Of a DNA stretch of 36,546 nt, positions 27,377 through 34,714 are shown in pieces. Within the stretch, counting starts at the first letter, position 1. The number at the start of each line of letters is the position of its first letter. The stretch comes from CAIVPM01 sp964477265 (GTDB lineage: Bacteria; Bacteroidota; Bacteroidia; Chitinophagales; Chitinophagaceae). The notes beneath the pieces are model-generated. The model made no database searches. It was not told the DNA's origin and saw nothing but the letters and a program-made list of their open reading frames with translations. A program made the translations under genes and the position numbers. The DNA lies in NCBI GenBank assembly GCA_964477265.1, contig CAYZDJ010000024.1:1-36546 (forward strand), given 5' to 3'.

Positions 27377-28474
27377 GTGTCTCTTAAAGAAAAGCTTCAT
27401 TATAAATATTTGTTGTATCCATTTGGATTAATGCGTACAAAAGAAATACTGAAAGTTAATCCAACTGTTATTCCTCAACGTTTGGAAAGCAAGGAATCTG
27501 CAATAACAGTATATGATTATGATACAGCAAATTTTACAGAACATCAAAGCATCTCTTTAGATAAATGTTCAAAATTTACTGCAACACAAAGTGTAAAATG
27601 GATTAATGTTGATGGGATTAATAAGCAAGTTATTGAAACGTTGGCTAAACAATTTAATATTCATTATTTAATTATTGAAGATATCCAAAGCATTGGGCAA
27701 CGCCCTAAAATGGATGATATAAACAATCATTTATTTTGTTTGTTAAATATGCTGTATTTCAACGATAGCAAGGCTTGTATTGAAAGTGAACAAATAAGTT
27801 TTGTATTGGGTGCTCATTATGTTATCAGTTTTCAGGAAGATAAAGAACGCGATGTTTTTAATGCATTAAGAGAAAAATTGAAAGTGGCCAATACCAAAAT
27901 TCGCCAATCCAATGCAGACTATTTGTGCTATACTTTAATTGATACAATTGTTGATCACTACTTTGTGGTAATGGAAAAATTGGGCGATAAAATTGAAATT
28001 CTGGAAGAAGAAATTATCAAAACACCCAACACACGAAGCCTTGCAAAAATTAACCAGCTACGCAAAGAATTGATAGTATTGAAACGTAGCATTGCACCTG
28101 TGCGAGAATTGGTAAATGGATTTATAAAAAGCGATAGTAACTTAATTGACGACAACACAAAAAAATATTTTAAAGATATTTATGATCATGTTGTTCAAGC
28201 CAACGACCTTGTAGAAAACTATAGAGATATGATGGTTACAATGCAAGACCTTTACATTAACCAGGTAAATTTAAAAATGAATGAGGTAATGAAAGTAATG
28301 ACTATTGTTACTTGCCTGCTTGCACCTGCAACTGTTATTGGTGGCATTTTTGGAATGAACTTCGACAAAATTCCTTACCTGCACAACAACTATGGTTTTT
28401 ACATCGCAGTAAGCTTAATGTTATTAATACCAATATGGATGATTTGGGTGTTTAAAAAAAGAGGTTGGTTTTAG
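27377..28474 (+). CDS. corA: CorA-family Mg2+/Co2+ transporter
   Basis: This 365-residue protein has a large cytoplasmic N-terminal domain, a long helical stalk (about 190-300, KLGDKIEILEEEIIKTP through DMMVTMQDLYINQVNLKMNEVMK) and two C-terminal membrane helices. The signature GMNF (in VIGGIFGMNFDKIP) closes TM1, as in CorA pentamers that carry Mg2+ across the cytoplasmic membrane. The basic tail KKRGWF ends TM2. The start is a GTG at 27377; a Met 19 codons further on is possible but would cut into the N-terminal segment. Ion choice (Mg, Co or Ni) cannot be read from the sequence. A bidirectional terminator follows. Confidence 0.92.
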   Translation: MSLKEKLHYKYLLYPFGLMRTKEILKVNPTVIPQRLESKESAITVYDYDTANFTEHQSISLDKCSKFTATQSVKWINVDGINKQVIETLAKQFNIHYLIIEDIQSIGQRPKMDDINNHLFCLLNMLYFNDSKACIESEQISFVLGAHYVISFQEDKERDVFNALREKLKVANTKIRQSNADYLCYTLIDTIVDHYFVVMEKLGDKIEILEEEIIKTPNTRSLAKINQLRKELIVLKRSIAPVRELVNGFIKSDSNLIDDNTKKYFKDIYDHVVQANDLVENYRDMMVTMQDLYINQVNLKMNEVMKVMTIVTCLLAPATVIGGIFGMNFDKIPYLHNNYGFYIAVSLMLLIPIWMIWVFKKRGWF

Positions 28475-28509
28475 TTTTATAAAATATACAACGCCATATA
28501 AATTCAATA

Positions 28510-28541
28510 AAAAATCCCAACAAGAAATAGTTGGGATTTTT
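28510..28541. terminator. bidirectional terminator between corA and the HmuY-like gene
   Basis: AAAAATCCCAAC (28510-28521) pairs perfectly over 12 bp with GTTGGGATTTTT (28530-28541) around an 8-nt loop. A-runs and T-runs on opposite sides make it work in both directions, which fits the convergent genes on either side. Confidence 0.9.
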
Positions 28542-28560
28542 GTTTAAGGGTTATATCTTA

Positions 28561-29238
28561 TTAGAAAGTAGTTGAACCATTTGCTTGATAAGTATAACGG
28601 AAATTGTAATAACGTTGTTCACTAAGCTTAATTGCATCTGATGCAGTAGCAGCAGGCGTTGCACCACCTCTGTAGTAATTAGTAATCTCAAGTTTAGCAT
28701 ACTTGCCATTAGCAGTTCTTATTACTAAAACCCTGCCTGGAATAGCAGTTATTAAATTGTTTGCACCATCATATACATACCAGCCTTTGTTGCTTCCTGT
28801 TCTAATTGCATATACAGGTGCAGCATCAGTTCTGAAAGTTGAATCTGGTGAAACCGCAGTAACATCTGCATAAGTACCAACTTGCACATAAGCACCACCA
28901 TTTCCAGGGCCACTTGTTCCTGCATTTGTTAAAATAGTTGTGCCACGCACAGCAATATCCCAATTATTTGTAGCACTGTCAGCATTAGAAACTAATGTAC
29001 CATTTACTAAACTAAAAAAAGTGAACTTACCACTACCATAAGGCTGACCTGTAGTAGCATTAATTCCCAAAATAGAATCGCCCACTAAATTTTGAACATA
29101 TGTTACATTGCCTTCAGAGTAAACTTTAAAACTTCCATCATTGGTTTTATCAATGCTTGTGCTGCTATCTTTTTTGCACGCTACAACGCTTAAAGCGATT
29201 GATAAAATTGTCATTAACTTGATTACTTGCTTTTTCAT
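28561..29238 (-). CDS. HmuY-like lipoprotein
   Basis: This 225-residue protein has a signal peptide and lipobox (SVVACKK, Cys at 21), so it is a lipid-anchored surface or periplasmic protein. The mature part matches the HmuY fold family: NNWDIAVRGTTILTN, a glycine-rich loop, then RVLVIRTANGKYAKLEITNYYRG and a final FRYTYQ strand. HmuY of Porphyromonas binds haem through two His, and some relatives use Met. The mature part here contains neither His nor Met, so haem binding by those residues is excluded and the cargo is open. Its ATG overlaps the TGA of the TonB receptor gene (ATGA), so the two are translationally coupled and probably act together in uptake. Confidence 0.85.
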   Translation of the reverse strand: MKKQVIKLMTILSIALSVVACKKDSSTSIDKTNDGSFKVYSEGNVTYVQNLVGDSILGINATTGQPYGSGKFTFFSLVNGTLVSNADSATNNWDIAVRGTTILTNAGTSGPGNGGAYVQVGTYADVTAVSPDSTFRTDAAPVYAIRTGSNKGWYVYDGANNLITAIPGRVLVIRTANGKYAKLEITNYYRGGATPAATASDAIKLSEQRYYNFRYTYQANGSTTF

Positions 29239-31322
29239 TTTTTGCTTTTTTTATTTGTTAATTGATAATTGATTGATATGTAAAATGCCCTTCCTGCCAT
29301 ATTTGGTAGGTTAACAGGGTCATTGTAATTTAAAATGTTGTCGCAGCCACCTTGAATGGTAAAGCCATTATTAAAATATTTGCCCAATGAAGAATTTACC
29401 TGAACATAACCATCTGCAAATTCATCATTAGAGTTATAAAGTCCATTACCATCTTTATCTACCACAGCCCATTTGCTTCTGTAAATATTTCTTACATTAA
29501 TAAAAAAATTATTTCGTTCATACGATAGTTTAACGTTCATCATATGCTTGCTTCTGTTAGGCAAACCAACATATTCAGTAATGCTCATTTTACGCGAAAT
29601 GCCACTGGCATCTTTGGTATAAACCAAGCCATTCTTAATATCGTTTATCTGTTGCTTATCTGCTGTATATAAAAATTGATAACCCGATGTAAGCGTAAAA
29701 TATTTATAGAACTTGCAACCAAAACTTACTTCAGCACCTTGTGTGTAAGCATCTTTTACGTTGAGGTAACTAAAAATTTGTGCACCATTTTTATAGTTAG
29801 CAACAACGCGTGTATCAATTAAATTTTCAATATCGTTTCTAAACAAGTTGAAGCTTATATAGCTTTGGCTGCTTAATGATAATTTACCACCAATATTTAT
29901 GCCTGTAGAAAATTCAGGTTGCAAATCTGTAAGCCTGTAGTAATCATTTTCAAAAGATGCAATTGCACCAGCCTGATTAAGTTTTTCTATTTGTGCCTGT
30001 GCTTCCAATACTCCAAAAACACTGTAGCTGCCAGCAGCAGTATTGGTAAAATTTAAATACAATTGCCTAAAGTCTGGTGCCTTGAAACCCCTGCCAATAC
30101 TGGCATTTAGGAATAATTTATCGTTTACTTTATAATGTGCTGCAAGCTTTGGCGAAAATGCAGATGCATAAATACTGTTCTTGTCAAACCTACATCCTGC
30201 AATCAATGTTAAATTATCAACAGGTTTATATTCTGTTTGCAAAAAGCCAAATGCAATGGTGCTTTGCTTTTTGTTTTCCTTGTTGTCATACCTTGAACTT
30301 TGAACATTTTGTGCAACATAACCACCACCAATATTTAGGCTTAATTTTTTTGATATGGTAAAGTCAGTTTGGTTTTCTGCACGATAAAAATTTTGTATAA
30401 ACAAATCGTTGTAGCCGGTTGTGGTATCAGAAATTAAATCTTGTGTTGATTTAAAATGTGAATGGTATAATCGTAATGAACTTTGTATTTTATTATTAAA
30501 TTGATGAGTAATAACAGGGTTTATATTAAAATCTTTATGTATCTCTTTACCATTGCTATAAGTAGTATTACCAGTGTTGGTTACAGCAATTTTGTTATTG
30601 ATGTTTTCGTAATTATATCTGGCTAATACACTCAATTTAGTTTTTGATGAGATAGGGTAGCTAACTTGTAATTGATTAGTAAACCTCCACAATGGAGCTA
30701 CTGTTCTTTCTACACTATTTGGCCTAATGCTAAATCCATCTGTTGAGTAAGAATTTGTAAATAATTGAAAGCTTAATTTTTTTATAGCATTGGCAAAACT
30801 CACATTAGCATCAGTAGTATTGTATGTGCCATAACGAGCACCAACATTGAAAGAATTTTTGATGGGTTGTTTGGTAATGATATTAATTACACCAGCCATA
30901 GCTTCGCTACCATAAAGGCTGCTTGATGGGCCTTTTACAATTTCTATTTTTTGAATATTACCAACTGTAAGCCTGTTTAAATCAAGCACACCAGCAGTTC
31001 TGCCAATTAATGGTTCGCTGTTAATTAGTATTAAAGTATAATCTGGGCTTAAGCCTTGCATTTGCACACCAGTGCCAAAACCTGCTGTTAAAAATAAACC
31101 TGCCTGTTCATTTAGCACATCGCTCAACCTCAAGCTGGCAGCCTGTTGTATGGTTTTGTTTGAAATAATGCTAACAGGTACTGCAACATTTCCTAGTTTT
31201 CTTTCAGTTCTTGTGGCAGTAACCACAACTTCATTAAGATTATTAAATGTGGTATCTTTTTGTGCAACTACAACTTGTTGCAGTGCTAATAAAAATAAAA
31301 TATGCAGCCCGGTTTTCTTCAT
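29235..31322 (-). CDS. TonB-dependent outer-membrane receptor
   Basis: This protein of about 695 residues has a signal peptide (MKKTGLHILFLLALQQVVVAQ), a TonB-box-like NEVVVTATRTER, a plug domain (SIISNKTI...GVQMQGLSPDYTLILING-type strand, then IEIVKGPSSSLYGSEAMAGVINIITK) and a 22-strand barrel ending in an aromatic-rich strand (AFYISINYQL). It lacks the N-terminal carboxypeptidase-like domain of SusC proteins and so resembles siderophore, haem or cobalamin receptors. FKAPDFRQLY and LQPEFSTGINIG resemble the FRAP and NPDL boxes of haem receptors, but no His lies between them. I start at 31322; an upstream ATG at 31340 would add MQYIKE before the signal peptide. Substrate unknown. Confidence 0.9.
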   Translation of the reverse strand: MKKTGLHILFLLALQQVVVAQKDTTFNNLNEVVVTATRTERKLGNVAVPVSIISNKTIQQAASLRLSDVLNEQAGLFLTAGFGTGVQMQGLSPDYTLILINSEPLIGRTAGVLDLNRLTVGNIQKIEIVKGPSSSLYGSEAMAGVINIITKQPIKNSFNVGARYGTYNTTDANVSFANAIKKLSFQLFTNSYSTDGFSIRPNSVERTVAPLWRFTNQLQVSYPISSKTKLSVLARYNYENINNKIAVTNTGNTTYSNGKEIHKDFNINPVITHQFNNKIQSSLRLYHSHFKSTQDLISDTTTGYNDLFIQNFYRAENQTDFTISKKLSLNIGGGYVAQNVQSSRYDNKENKKQSTIAFGFLQTEYKPVDNLTLIAGCRFDKNSIYASAFSPKLAAHYKVNDKLFLNASIGRGFKAPDFRQLYLNFTNTAAGSYSVFGVLEAQAQIEKLNQAGAIASFENDYYRLTDLQPEFSTGINIGGKLSLSSQSYISFNLFRNDIENLIDTRVVANYKNGAQIFSYLNVKDAYTQGAEVSFGCKFYKYFTLTSGYQFLYTADKQQINDIKNGLVYTKDASGISRKMSITEYVGLPNRSKHMMNVKLSYERNNFFINVRNIYRSKWAVVDKDGNGLYNSNDEFADGYVQVNSSLGKYFNNGFTIQGGCDNILNYNDPVNLPNMAGRAFYISINYQLTNKKSKK

Positions 31323-31394
31323 TTCTTTAATATACTGCAAATGTTGGGTGGCAGATGTTTATGTCTGTCATAGTAATGTCATATTTTATGTTTT

Positions 31395-31408
31395 ATGATA
31401 AAAATCAT
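31395..31408. promoter_or_regulatory. small palindrome in the TonB-receptor/folB divergent region
   Basis: ATGAT-AAAA-ATCAT is a perfect 5-bp inverted repeat in the 157-bp divergent intergenic region, 73 bp upstream of the TonB receptor start. The size and spacing are compatible with a small dimeric regulator site (CRP/FNR-like layout), but such short AT-rich palindromes also arise by chance. Confidence 0.3.
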
Positions 31409-31479
31409 GAAAAGCCATTTGATATTTTTTAGTGATTATGTAACTTGATTTATGGTAATTTGCAGCGTCAGAAAGTATT

Positions 31480-31836
31480 ATGTTATCTATACAACTTAAA
31501 GATTTAAAGTTCAAAAGTTTTCATGGTTTATATGACCAGGAAAAAATATTGGGCAATAATTTTATTGTAAATGTTTGTGTAAAATATTTGCCAGAAAATG
31601 ATATTATAAAATCGCTTGATGAAACCATTAACTATGAAAATATTTTTGAAATAGTTAGTCAAAAAATGGCAACACCAACAGAACTTTTAGAAACATTGGT
31701 TACAGAAATAACACAACAAATTTTTGATACATTTCAATTGGTTAATGAAGTAGAAATTTCAATTGCAAAACAAAACCCACCAATAGAAAAATTTGTTGGC
31801 AATGTTGTTGTAAGTTATCGCAAAAAAAGAAATTAA
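31480..31836 (+). CDS. folB: dihydroneopterin aldolase
   Basis: This 118-residue protein has the FolB tunnel fold: FHGLYDQEKILGNNFIV near the N-terminus (with the conserved Glu of the GxYxxE motif), DETINYENIFEIV in the middle, LLETLVTEITQQI (the LIETLAEEI-like helix), and VEISIAKQNPPI, whose Lys corresponds to the catalytic lysine. The enzyme cleaves 7,8-dihydroneopterin to 6-hydroxymethyl-dihydropterin and glycolaldehyde in folate synthesis, in the cytoplasm. Length is typical. It is the first gene of a plus-strand group, with the TPR gene 2 nt downstream. Confidence 0.92.
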   Translation: MLSIQLKDLKFKSFHGLYDQEKILGNNFIVNVCVKYLPENDIIKSLDETINYENIFEIVSQKMATPTELLETLVTEITQQIFDTFQLVNEVEISIAKQNPPIEKFVGNVVVSYRKKRN

Positions 31837-31838
31837 TT

Positions 31839-32591
31839 ATGAAGAAAATTATTGTTATAGCACTTGCTTTATTTACTTTAAATGCTTTTGCCCAAGACAC
31901 TGAAGCTTTATTGAAAGAGGCTAAAAATTTTGAATTAAAGTTTAATGAAACTGAAGCCTTAACAAAGTATAAACAAATTTTAGTGAATGAACCTAATCAT
32001 TACAAATCATTGCAAAGAGCAGCAGAATTAAGCTGCAATATTGGTGGAAGAACAACAGAAAAAAAAGATAAAAGATTAATGTATGAATCTGCTATGAGCT
32101 TTGCCAACAGGGCTTTTAAGGTTGATAGCACCAATGCAAATTCTTTTTATTTATTATCGCTGGTAAGTGGTAAAATGACAGAAGTTGAGGAAGAAAATAA
32201 AAAGAAAGTAGCTTACGTAAAAGATACAAAAGTGTATGCTGATAAAGCTTTGGCTATAAATCCCAATCATGGTATGGCAAATTTTATTGAAGGCAAATGG
32301 CACTATGAAATGCTTACTTTGGGCTGGGCAAAAAAAGCTGCTGTAAAGGTTTTATATGGTGGTTTGCCTGAGCCAAGTATGGAAAAATGTGTTGAGTATT
32401 TAGAAAAATGTAAAAAACTTGAACCATACTTTGTATTGAATTACTTAACACTTGCAAAAGCTTATAAAGAAGATGATAAAGCAGTTAAAGAAATTGAAAT
32501 TTTGAATTTGTTAGTAAAACTTCCTAAAAGGAATTTTGATGATGCTGCTTACATTGAAGAAGGGAAAAAAATGTTGGAAGCTGAGAAGTAA
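31839..32591 (+). CDS. periplasmic TPR protein resembling eukaryotic RMDN (regulator of microtubule dynamics) proteins
   Basis: This 250-residue protein has a signal peptide (ending NAFAQ) followed by TPR-like helical pairs from about residue 20 to 245. The segment ALAINPNHGMANFIEGKWHY, followed by a W and then VLYGGLPEPSMEKCVEYLEK and KKLEPYFVLNYL, closely follows the pattern of the RMDN/FAM82 TPR family (HxxxGxWxYE..., W, A..LFG.PP..s.eeAl..f..A..L.P). That assignment is from memory of the family. The signal peptide indicates a periplasmic location, so the eukaryotic role cannot simply be transferred. It starts 2 nt after folB and is almost certainly co-transcribed with it. Confidence 0.8.
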   Translation: MKKIIVIALALFTLNAFAQDTEALLKEAKNFELKFNETEALTKYKQILVNEPNHYKSLQRAAELSCNIGGRTTEKKDKRLMYESAMSFANRAFKVDSTNANSFYLLSLVSGKMTEVEEENKKKVAYVKDTKVYADKALAINPNHGMANFIEGKWHYEMLTLGWAKKAAVKVLYGGLPEPSMEKCVEYLEKCKKLEPYFVLNYLTLAKAYKEDDKAVKEIEILNLLVKLPKRNFDDAAYIEEGKKMLEAEK

Positions 32592-32642
32592 TATTCAACT
32601 TTAATTCAAAATTTATCATTCAAAATTCAACATTAATAATTA

Positions 32643-33782
32643 ATGGCTGCATTAACATTTCAACTTCAACATACAGATAATAATTCAAAGGCAAGGGCAG
32701 GAAAAATAACTACTGACCACGGCGAAATTTTAACGCCAATTTTTATGCCTGTAGGTACAGTGGGTAGTGTAAAAGCTGTTACTCAACAACAGTTGTATGA
32801 TGAAGTAAAAGCACAGATTATTTTGGGCAATACATATCATTTATACTTGCGTCCAGGAACTGAAGTTTTGGAAGCTGCTGGTGGATTACATAAATTTAAT
32901 GGTTGGCATAAACCTATTCTTACAGATAGTGGTGGTTATCAGGTTTTCTCTTTGGCTGCTAATAGAAAAATTAAGGAAGAAGGTGTGGTTTTTCAAAGTC
33001 ATATTGATGGTAGTAAACATTTGTTTAGTCCAGAAAATGTGATGGATATTCAGCGTAGTATTGGTGCAGATATTATTATGGCTTTTGATGAATGTCCACC
33101 TTACCCAAGTGAGTATGGCTATGCAAGAAAAAGTATGGAACTTACTCATCGCTGGTTAGAAAGATGTATTAAAAGATTGGCTGAAACACCTGATAAATAT
33201 GGCTACACGCAGAATTTGTTTCCTATTGTTCAAGGTTCTACGTATAAGGATTTAAGAACTGCTTCAAGCGAGTTTATAGCTTCGCAAAATGCAGTTGGCA
33301 ATGCTATTGGTGGTTTAAGTGTAGGTGAACCTGAAGAGCAGATGTATGAGTTTACTGAACTGTGTTGTGATATTTTACCAAAAGATAAACCTCGTTATTT
33401 AATGGGTGTTGGTACACCCTGGAATATTCTTGAAAATATTGCTTTGGGTGTAGATATGTTTGATTGTGTAATGCCTACTCGTAATGGACGAAATGGAATG
33501 CTGTTTACAAGCAACGGAATCATCAACATTAAAAATAAAAAATGGGCTACAGATTTTAGTGTGATTGATGATGGCATTGATTGCCCAACAAGCAACTATT
33601 ATAGTAAAGCATATTTGCGACATTTAATGCAAGCCAATGAAATTCTTGCTTTACAAATTGCTAGCATTCACAATTTAAGTTTTTATCTTTGGTTGGTTAC
33701 GCAAGCACGTGAACACATTATTGCAGGCGATTTTACAAGCTGGAAAAATGAAATGGTTGAAAGGTTGAAAACGAGATTATAG
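32643..33782 (+). CDS. tgt: queuine tRNA-ribosyltransferase (tRNA-guanine transglycosylase)
   Basis: This 379-residue TIM-barrel enzyme exchanges G34 of GUN-anticodon tRNAs for preQ1 in queuosine synthesis. I see TPIFMPVGTVGSVKAV, LTDSGGYQVFSLA, MAFDECPPYPSEYGYA (substrate Asp), GGLSVGEP and FDCVMPTRNGRNG, carrying the catalytic Asp. The usual C-terminal zinc site CxCxxC...H is degenerate here: in DDGIDCPTSNYYSKAYLRHL only one of the three cysteines remains, the others being Ile and Ser, while the His of SIHNL is kept. Size and all other motifs are normal, so the gene is intact. It begins 51 nt after the TPR gene across an AT-rich low-complexity spacer. Confidence 0.93.
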   Translation: MAALTFQLQHTDNNSKARAGKITTDHGEILTPIFMPVGTVGSVKAVTQQQLYDEVKAQIILGNTYHLYLRPGTEVLEAAGGLHKFNGWHKPILTDSGGYQVFSLAANRKIKEEGVVFQSHIDGSKHLFSPENVMDIQRSIGADIIMAFDECPPYPSEYGYARKSMELTHRWLERCIKRLAETPDKYGYTQNLFPIVQGSTYKDLRTASSEFIASQNAVGNAIGGLSVGEPEEQMYEFTELCCDILPKDKPRYLMGVGTPWNILENIALGVDMFDCVMPTRNGRNGMLFTSNGIINIKNKKWATDFSVIDDGIDCPTSNYYSKAYLRHLMQANEILALQIASIHNLSFYLWLVTQAREHIIAGDFTSWKNEMVERLKTRL

Positions 33783-33816
33783 TTTATTATTGATTATTAA
33801 TTATTGATTTAAAACG

Positions 33817-33846
33817 CTGTGTTCTCTGTTGCTCTGTGGTAAATTT
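33817..33846 (+). repeat. short leader repeat (CTCTGT..CTCTGTGGT type)
   Basis: CTGTGTTCTCTGTTGCTCTG and the bases after it form a run of CT(C)TGT units immediately upstream of the hydrolase ATG. The pattern matches the leader repeat on the minus strand at 1631-1656. A TTG at 33829 inside this repeat is in frame with the hydrolase but is not a credible start. Confidence 0.4.
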
Positions 33847-33852
33847 ATTACA

Positions 33853-34680
33853 ATGAAAAAAACGATAATATTATTTCTATTTGCAGTTATTGCATTGAAT
33901 TCAATTGCACAAAAGCAATTTACCTTCAGTTCAAACAACTCAATGTTTCCATTAAAAACTGCCAATCCAAAATATCCAGCAAATGACAGCAAATTCAATG
34001 ATAACAGTTGTTTGGTGTATGTACCAAAACATTTTGATAAAAACAAAACCTGGCATTTTATGCTTTGGTTTCACGGCTGGAATAATAATATTCAAAGCAC
34101 TATTGAGCAGTTTAAACTAAGGGAACAAATTATATTGAGTGGTGCAAATGTTATTTTAATAATGCCTGAAGGCGTTAAGAATGGCAACGATAGTTATTGT
34201 GGCAATTGGGAACAAGCGAACTACTTTAATTACTTTATGGAAGATGTGAAGTTGAAGCTGAAGTCAGAAAAAATAGTTGATAATATTACAGCTAATAACC
34301 AACTCATTATTTCTGGTCACAGTGGTGCGTCAAGGGCATTGGTGCAAGTAATGGATTACTCATCAACAACTATAAAATCCATCTTAATGTTTGATGCTAT
34401 TTATAGCCACGAAACCAATATCATTAAGTGTTTGAAGAAGTTTACTTCTTGTAAATTAATCAACCTTCACACTGCTCGTGAAGCTTGTACAACAAGCACA
34501 AAAAACCTTATTCAGTTATTACAAAAAGAAAAAATAAGCTATTTGCAAAAACAAGATACTGATGTTACAGATGCTGAATTAAAGAGCAATAGAATTCTTT
34601 GCCTGTCGTCAAATCTTTCACACAATGATGTTCCTGTTTCATATAATTATTTAAGTAGGTTTTTAAAAGCAAGTGAGTAG
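33853..34680 (+). CDS. secreted alpha/beta hydrolase
   Basis: This 275-residue protein starts with a clear signal peptide (MKKTIILFLFAVIALNSIAQ), so it is exported to the periplasm or beyond. It has the alpha/beta-hydrolase pattern: WHFMLWFHGWNNN (oxyanion-hole strand with HGW), SGHSGAS (nucleophile elbow, S157) and LSHNDVP near the C-terminus (H257, candidate catalytic His). D181 in MFDAIYSHE is a candidate acid, less certain. It may be an esterase or peptidase; nothing in the sequence fixes the substrate. The ATG at 33853 begins the signal peptide and is preferred over any upstream start, because the upstream in-frame DNA is a dispersed-type repeat. Confidence 0.85.
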   Translation: MKKTIILFLFAVIALNSIAQKQFTFSSNNSMFPLKTANPKYPANDSKFNDNSCLVYVPKHFDKNKTWHFMLWFHGWNNNIQSTIEQFKLREQIILSGANVILIMPEGVKNGNDSYCGNWEQANYFNYFMEDVKLKLKSEKIVDNITANNQLIISGHSGASRALVQVMDYSSTTIKSILMFDAIYSHETNIIKCLKKFTSCKLINLHTAREACTTSTKNLIQLLQKEKISYLQKQDTDVTDAELKSNRILCLSSNLSHNDVPVSYNYLSRFLKASE

Positions 34681-34714
34681 ATTTTGATTAATGGTTGTCT
34701 AAAAAATTAATAAA

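Noticed and set aside
29235..31322. Naming the TonB receptor hmuR as a haem receptor
   Set aside because: The FRAP/NPDL resemblance is partial and the histidine expected between the boxes is missing, so the substrate is left open.
31395..31408. Fur or FNR box controlling the TonB/HmuY operon
   Set aside because: The palindrome is only 5 bp per arm and matches no specific consensus well enough to name a regulator; listed only as a low-confidence site.
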